Source: DASVUC01 sp036387255 (lineage in GTDB: Bacteria > Planctomycetota > Phycisphaerae > Tepidisphaerales > Tepidisphaeraceae). From it: a stretch of DNA of 12,942 bases. Below the pieces are notes generated by a model. That model saw nothing but the letters and a program-made list of their open reading frames with translations. It searched no databases and was not told where the DNA came from. A program made the translations under genes and the position numbers. Of this stretch, positions 9,523 to 12,942 are shown piece after piece (the first letter of the stretch is position 1; each line of letters opens with the position of its first letter). The stretch covers positions 1 to 12,942 of the forward strand of contig DASVUC010000103.1 of NCBI GenBank assembly GCA_036387255.1. The letters run 5' to 3'.

Positions 9523-9620
9523 GAAATTCGAAGCTCGAAATCCGAAATCCGAAACAAGTTGAAGTCCCAATGAGGAAGGTTCGAACGGTTTCGTGCTTTG
9601 GGTTTCGTGCTTCGTGCTTC
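9523..9620. repeat. Heptamer-built imperfect inverted repeat in the rpsA leader
   Basis: The left arm, 9523-9555, read on the - strand, consists of seven-base units: TTTCGGA, TTTCGGA, TTTCGAG, CTTCGAA. The right arm, 9588-9620, read on the + strand, consists of TTCGTGC, TTTGGGT, TTCGTGC, TTCGTGC and TTC. Aligned as inverted repeats, the arms match at about 24 of 33 positions around a 32-base spacer. Sequences of this type produce spurious translations such as SKLEIRNPK and FRISDFELRIS, which I recall as frequent in planctomycete and verrucomicrobial genomes. Confidence 0.7.
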
Positions 9621-9673
9621 CCGCGAAGCGGGCCCCTTACCTTTCTTTGGCGTGGACAGTTCTGGGTTGGAGA

Positions 9674-9735
9674 TCACCGGTGACCACGCGGCGCCGGTGA
9701 GCCTGTACCTGGGTTTCCGCGCGGAACATCCGCGC
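9674..9735 (-). promoter_or_regulatory. Paired hairpins in the probable rpsA leader
   Basis: TCACCGG (9674-9680) can pair with CCGGTGA (9694-9700), with a 13-base loop that also contains part of the palindrome TCACCGGTGA. GCGCGGA (9719-9725) can pair with TCCGCGC (9729-9735) around a three-base loop. If transcription starts near 9743, both are in the rpsA leader. A regulatory role is inference only, by analogy with the structured, autoregulated rpsA leader of E. coli. Confidence 0.35.
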
Positions 9736-9749
9736 AGGGGGAATCGGGG

Positions 9750-9778
9750 ATTATAGGGTTTGGAGGGGGTGGGGGGAA
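9750..9778 (-). promoter_or_regulatory. Candidate rpsA promoter with a perfect -10 box
   Basis: On the - strand TATAAT occupies 9755-9750, the exact -10 consensus in a GC-rich setting. A weak -35-like TTCCCC lies 17 bases upstream (9778-9773). A transcript from here would have a leader of about 245 bases carrying two hairpins and the heptamer inverted repeat. Confidence 0.45.
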
Positions 9779-9820
9779 GGGCGTGGCGGAATACGCGATT
9801 ACGTGAGGGGAGGGTTTGGC

Positions 9821-9903
9821 CACAGATGGGGCACGGGTGGACACGGATGGGAAGAACGCGAAGACGCCAACGACGCGGAGGGGGAAACGCAGAGGAACGG
9901 AGG
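9821..9903. repeat. Degenerate 9-10-base-period tandem tract
   Basis: The first part reads as CACAGATGGGG, CACGGGTGGA and CACGGATGGG (period about 10). The second reads as AACGCGAAG, ACGCCAACG and ACGCGGAGG (period 9), followed by looser purine-rich copies. It is purine-rich on the + strand and intergenic. Copies are too diverged for a clean unit, and no function can be assigned. Confidence 0.5.
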
Positions 9904-10047
9904 CGGGCGTGGCGCCATTCTAACTTGCATCTGGTAGACTGACGGCGGGAAGCGAGGGGGTCGCGGGGTAACGCAGCTCGACGCATGTAGGCGCGGCTGG
10001 ACGCGGTTCATCCTTTGGATGGTTCGGCTCGGCCAGGAGCGGCAGCG

Positions 10048-11382
10048 ATGCAGAGACAGGTTATGCGCAGAAGCGGGAAGCTCACAGTTCTCCCGTGCCT
10101 GCAAGGTCTTGAGCGGCGGGTGCTGCTGGCGTTCGCCGAGCTGTCCGCTCAGGGCATGCTGCTGATCAGCGGCACCGACGCCGCCAACCAGATCACCGTC
10201 ACGGCCAGCGGAGCGCAGGTCACCGCGGCGATGGATGGGGCGTCGCTTCAGTTCCCGCTGGCGAGCGTGAAGCGGATCTCGATTGACTGCGGTGCTGGTG
10301 AGGACCATGTGATGGGCGGCACCGTGCTGCCCTTCACCATCCTCGGGGGCGACGGGAACGATTCCCTAATCGGCGGCGGCGGCAACGATTCGATCGACGG
10401 CGGCGCTGGCGATGACACACTGGACGGCGGAGCAGGCGGAGATGACCTTACGGGAGGAGACGGCACGGACACCTTCGACTTTGTGACGCGCTCATCCTCG
10501 TTCACGTTTCGGATCGGTTTTGGAAGCGATGCTTCTCCACAACCATTCCTGGCATCGCCGGTCGGAGGGAGCGAGATCGATCACGGGATGGATCATCCGG
10601 AGATAGTCAATGGCACTGCGCTGGCTGACCGCTTCATCCCGTCCGGAAACAGCCTGCACGCGTTCCCGTTCCGTGTCTCGCTGTTCGGCGGCGGCAGCAA
10701 TGACCTTTTTGGGGCAGCGACCAATTTCACCCCCATAGCAGCCTACGGCGGAGCAGGCGACGATTCCTTTGAGTCGTGCTGGGCGGGATCAAGCCTGTTC
10801 GGCGGATCCGGTAATGATTCATTCGTTGCGCCCAAGGGATGTTTCGTTGACGGGGGCCCGGGTCTGGATGCGTTAACCAGCGACGAGTTGGATCACCTGG
10901 CCGACGCGGATTTGCGAGAGTTCGCGAGTGTGGAGAACGCGACCGACGCGTACGGCGACATCACCGGAACGGACGGGGCCAACTTTATCTCCACTTCGCC
11001 AGAAGCTGATACCAGCGTGAGGATCAGGGGGAATTTGGGCAATGACACCATCGTCGGCAGTTCGTACAGCGACCGCATCGACGGCGGCGACGGCGACGAC
11101 ATCATCTCCGGCGGCGGCGGGAACGACACCATCTACGGCGGAGCGGGCGACGACGTGATCAACGGCAACAGCGGCAACGACCGCATCTCCGGCGGGGCGG
11201 GCAACGACACGCTCCTCGGCTCCTCCGGCCGCGACCGACTCTACGGCGAAGCGGGCGATGACCTCTTGAGCACGAGAGACAACAAGATCGACACCCTCAC
11301 CGGCGGCGACGGCACCGACTCGGCCAAGCTGGATCACAAGAAAACCTTCGACGTCTCGAGCGAGGTTGAGAAGCTGATCTGA
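10048..11382 (+). CDS. RTX-type calcium-binding repeat protein with LEPR-XLL-like N-terminus
   Basis: The product is 444 residues. The N-terminus has a basic stretch and LERRVLLAF (about 21-29), a variant of the LEPR-XLL motif found near the N-terminus of many large secreted planctomycete proteins. Glycine-rich nonapeptide repeats (GGxGxDxUx) form a first block at about 99-140 (GGDGNDSLIGGGGNDSIDGG), scattered single copies at about 213-260, and a second block at about 325-423. Such repeats fold into a calcium-binding parallel beta-roll after export. Residues 141-212 and 270-320 are not RTX-like. There is no recognised enzyme domain and no separate C-terminal secretion signal beyond the end of the repeats. 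ATG 10048 is chosen over an in-frame TTG at 10015 because AGGAG (10035-10039) lies eight bases before it and the motif then sits at the usual distance. Surface or extracellular location is inferred. The zinc-ribbon protein gene begins 62 bases later. Confidence 0.9.
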   Translation: MQRQVMRRSGKLTVLPCLQGLERRVLLAFAELSAQGMLLISGTDAANQITVTASGAQVTAAMDGASLQFPLASVKRISIDCGAGEDHVMGGTVLPFTILGGDGNDSLIGGGGNDSIDGGAGDDTLDGGAGGDDLTGGDGTDTFDFVTRSSSFTFRIGFGSDASPQPFLASPVGGSEIDHGMDHPEIVNGTALADRFIPSGNSLHAFPFRVSLFGGGSNDLFGAATNFTPIAAYGGAGDDSFESCWAGSSLFGGSGNDSFVAPKGCFVDGGPGLDALTSDELDHLADADLREFASVENATDAYGDITGTDGANFISTSPEADTSVRIRGNLGNDTIVGSSYSDRIDGGDGDDIISGGGGNDTIYGGAGDDVINGNSGNDRISGGAGNDTLLGSSGRDRLYGEAGDDLLSTRDNKIDTLTGGDGTDSAKLDHKKTFDVSSEVEKLI

Positions 11383-11444
11383 CGGAGCGGGGGGCTCTCC
11401 CTCTAGCTTTTCCGTGGTTCAGAAACGATCTGAGGCCACCGACG

Positions 11445-12173
11445 ATGAAACAGCAGGCCAGCAACATCAAGAATCTTTTCTGCGGTCCGATCGCGGTCCT
11501 TTCAGGTTTCGGCGTTCTTGTCGGTTGCTGCGCACTGCTGGGCAGCTATTGGTTCGAAGGGCACGCAGCCGTCGCTTGGGCGCGCGAGGCCGATGCACGC
11601 GAATTGAGGGGCAGCGTTGCGTTCCTGAGCATCGCTCATGCGAAGCTCTTGGCCTCCTATTGCCGAAGCACAGACCACCCTATCGGTCGGCAGGCGGCGA
11701 TCACGGGGCGACCGGCGCTGGAGGAGACTCCAACGGCAGCACTCGGGCCCCTCAAGGCGTGGATCGGGACGGGAGCGGCGGCAGAGGATTTTCCACGGCC
11801 ACCGTTTAGCTTGATCGCTTCCGAGTACCGAGCGCCGGTCTCCGGCGGAATCAGAACGGATCTTCGCACCAGCAGCGGAATCATGAGGCCGGCACCGGGG
11901 ACTCCACCGATTACTCGTGAACATATACAACGCATGCTGAACCCGTACAGGCGGGCGACGCTTTACGGTGTCATCCTTCCCCTATGGGTGCCGGTGCTCA
12001 TCGCGATACTTCCGATAGCGCTTCCTTACCGCCGCTGGCGGCAGAACGCCCGTCGATTCAGCCGCGGACTCTGTGTCGCCTGCGGGTACGATCTTCGCGC
12101 CAGCCCCCGCCGCTGTCCGGAATGCGGCCTGGACGTTGCGGTATTGGTTCCGACCCCTTATTGCACGTCATGA
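11445..12173 (+). CDS. Two-helix membrane protein with C-terminal CxxCGYDLR zinc ribbon
   Basis: The product is 242 residues. A first transmembrane helix spans about 12-36, a soluble loop of about 135 residues follows, and a second helix lies at about 172-196 (LYGVILPLWVPVLIAILPIA). A basic patch (RRWRQNARRFSRG) then leads into a four-cysteine zinc ribbon: C210-x2-C213, GYDLRASPRR, C224-PE-C227-G. The topology implied is both termini in the cytoplasm with the central segment outside. The C-terminal block GLCxxCGYDLRxxxxxCPECG is a recurrent planctomycete family signature, of unknown function; by shape it resembles rubredoxin-like or nucleic-acid-binding ribbons but nothing more can be said. 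ATG 11445 follows a weak TGAGG by nine bases. The central domain was not recognised. The gene may share a transcript with the RTX gene, since no terminator was found between them. Confidence 0.8.
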   Translation: MKQQASNIKNLFCGPIAVLSGFGVLVGCCALLGSYWFEGHAAVAWAREADARELRGSVAFLSIAHAKLLASYCRSTDHPIGRQAAITGRPALEETPTAALGPLKAWIGTGAAAEDFPRPPFSLIASEYRAPVSGGIRTDLRTSSGIMRPAPGTPPITREHIQRMLNPYRRATLYGVILPLWVPVLIAILPIALPYRRWRQNARRFSRGLCVACGYDLRASPRRCPECGLDVAVLVPTPYCTS

Positions 12174-12209
12174 GACGCAGGTGGGAGAAGGGAAGAGGGA
12201 GGATCAATA

Positions 12210-12289
12210 GGCGAAGTGGGATTGTTTGGTTGTCGAGGAAGAGCCCTCACCCTGCCCTCTCCCGGGGTACCGGGAGAGGGGAAGAGGGG
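12210..12289 (+). repeat. 80-base dispersed hairpin repeat, copy B
   Basis: Ungapped match (about 70 of 80) to the reverse complement of 6343-6422. Here the hairpin is longer and perfect: CCCTCTCCCGG (12255-12265), loop GGTA, CCGGGAGAGGG (12270-12280), an 11-bp stem. At the outer stem position copy A has T opposite G, a wobble pair, so that difference keeps pairing. It lies between the zinc-ribbon gene and the MBL-fold gene. No T-tract follows the stem. Confidence 0.85.
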
Positions 12290-12390
12290 GAAGAAGCGAG
12301 GGCGCGGCGGCGGTCGCGTTGGGCGGCGCTGGGGGTAAGAGCGAAGATTTGCGAGAGGCAGTCGTTGGGATCATCATGCGGCATCTGACC

Positions 12391-12396
12391 AGGAGG
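12391..12396 (+). promoter_or_regulatory. Shine-Dalgarno AGGAGG before the MBL-fold gene
   Basis: A perfect AGGAGG lies three bases before ATG 12400. The spacing is short, but the alternative in-frame ATG at 12376 has only GGGA upstream and would add eight residues (MRHLTRRR). Confidence 0.55.
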
Positions 12397-12399
12397 CGT

Positions 12400-12942
12400 A
12401 TGCGGCAGATTACTGAGGTGGTGAAGGACATATTTCGGATCAGCGCGTTTGAGCCGGCGGTGGGAATTACGTTTAATCAGTTTCTGATTATGGACGAGAA
12501 GCCGGCGCTGATTCATACGGGGGCGTTTCCGTGGTATGAGTCGATTCGCCAGACGCTGGCGGAATTGGTGGATCCGGGGAAGCTGGCGTATGTGGTGGTG
12601 CCTCACTTTGAGGCAGATGAGTGCGGGGGGATGGGGCGGTTTGTGACCGAAGCGCCCAAGAGCATCCTGGCGTGCAGCGAGATGGGGATGGCGATCAACT
12701 TCAGCGCGTGGGATTACGCGGGGCCGGTGCAGGCGATGCGGGATGGAGGCGTGATCGATCTGGGGCGGCACAAGCTGCGGTTTCTGGAGACGCCTCACGT
12801 GCATCATTGGGATTCGATGATGGTGTATGAGGAGACGACGGGCAGCTTGTTCCCGGCGGACCTGTTCCTTCAGCCGGGCGAGCAGCCGGCGGTGGTGCGG
12901 GAGAATCTGGGGGAGGCGATGTGTCACTTGTATCGCGAGGCG
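12400..12942 (+). CDS. MBL-fold protein with flavodiiron-like oxygen-binding di-iron domain (3' truncated)
   Basis: The frame is open for 181 codons to the window edge and has no stop. It reads as the N-terminal metallo-beta-lactamase-like part of the flavodiiron/ODP (oxygen-binding di-iron) group. Features are an opening IFRISAFEP, beta strands ending in VVPHFEADECGG with the HxExD metal motif (H69, E71, D73), CSEMGMAINF (about 92-101), then TPHVHHWDSMMVYEE with candidate ligands H133/H135/H136, and LFPADLF with the bridging-type Asp at about 154. In flavodiiron proteins such a site reduces O2 or NO to water or N2O using a flavodoxin domain, which would lie beyond the window if present. The residue after HxExD is Glu rather than the His common in classical members. 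Start ATG 12400 is preferred for its AGGAGG; ATG 12376 is possible. Codons are rich in GCG, GGG and CTG, unlike the C-ending genes elsewhere. Family confidence is high, precise activity is not known. Confidence 0.85.
   Translation, partial: MRQITEVVKDIFRISAFEPAVGITFNQFLIMDEKPALIHTGAFPWYESIRQTLAELVDPGKLAYVVVPHFEADECGGMGRFVTEAPKSILACSEMGMAINFSAWDYAGPVQAMRDGGVIDLGRHKLRFLETPHVHHWDSMMVYEETTGSLFPADLFLQPGEQPAVVRENLGEAMCHLYREA

Larger units (their letters stand above)
9498..10047. other. Divergent intergenic region between rpsA and the RTX gene
   Basis: About 550 bases with no convincing gene. From left to right it contains a heptamer-based inverted repeat (9523-9620), two GC-rich hairpins (9674-9700 and 9719-9735), a -10-like box facing rpsA (9750-9755), and a degenerate tandem tract (9821-9903). 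No good promoter for the RTX gene was found. Confidence 0.7.

Noticed and set aside
9498..9986. Upstream extension of the rpsA reading frame by 163 codons
   Set aside because: The extension translates intergenic repeats and is Arg/Pro/Ser-rich. The first residues homologous in style to S1 begin at ATG 9497.
10380..11300. Short direct repeats GGCGGCNNCGGCAACGA in the RTX gene, considered as a CRISPR or satellite array
   Set aside because: They are explained by the coded glycine-aspartate nonapeptides and lack constant spacers.
12247..12927. 226-codon - strand frame opposite the MBL-fold gene
   Set aside because: His/Arg/Pro/Leu-rich shadow ending in translated hairpin repeat (PVPRERAG). The + strand carries a recognisable di-iron domain.

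Overview
The window looks like a piece of a Planctomycetota chromosome, plausibly class Phycisphaerae. No single gene proves this. Several lineage habits point the same way: a Q-rich, DUF4175-like membrane protein beside a prenyltransferase/squalene-cyclase-fold repeat protein; an exported NPCBM-domain protein; an RTX-repeat protein whose N-terminus carries an LEPR-XLL-like motif (LERRVLL); a membrane protein ending in a CxxCGYDLR...CPECG zinc ribbon; and GC-rich intergenic DNA with short dispersed repeats. The class assignment is inference.

Layout. Positions 1-6275 hold three genes on the + strand: the large coiled-coil membrane protein (5' end probably outside the window), the alpha/alpha-toroid repeat protein 26 bases later, and the NPCBM protein. 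Positions 6548-9497 hold two information-processing genes on the - strand: a compact sigma-70 factor and a six-S1-domain ribosomal protein S1 (rpsA). Each is followed by a convincing intrinsic terminator, so they are separate transcription units. From 10048 the + strand carries an RTX-type secreted protein, a zinc-ribbon membrane protein, and the start of an MBL-fold/di-iron (flavodiiron-like) protein that runs off the window end.

No CRISPR array, transposase, tRNA, rRNA, phage or obvious defence module was seen. The most interesting signal is not in the proteins. Four different kinds of short repeat sit at gene boundaries: (i) an inverted pair of 25-base REP-like units forming the N-terminal codons of the toroid-protein gene; (ii) an 80-base hairpin repeat present twice in opposite orientation (6343-6422 and 12210-12289); (iii) a heptamer-built imperfect inverted repeat in the probable rpsA leader; and (iv) a 9-10-base-period degenerate tandem tract between rpsA and the RTX gene.

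The genes do not form one pathway. The first two are probably the tail of an operon. In planctomycetes such a pair often follows MoxR ATPase, DUF58 and BatA-like genes, but these are not visible here. Sigma factor and S1 are housekeeping functions, and the remaining genes look like cell-envelope and redox accessories.
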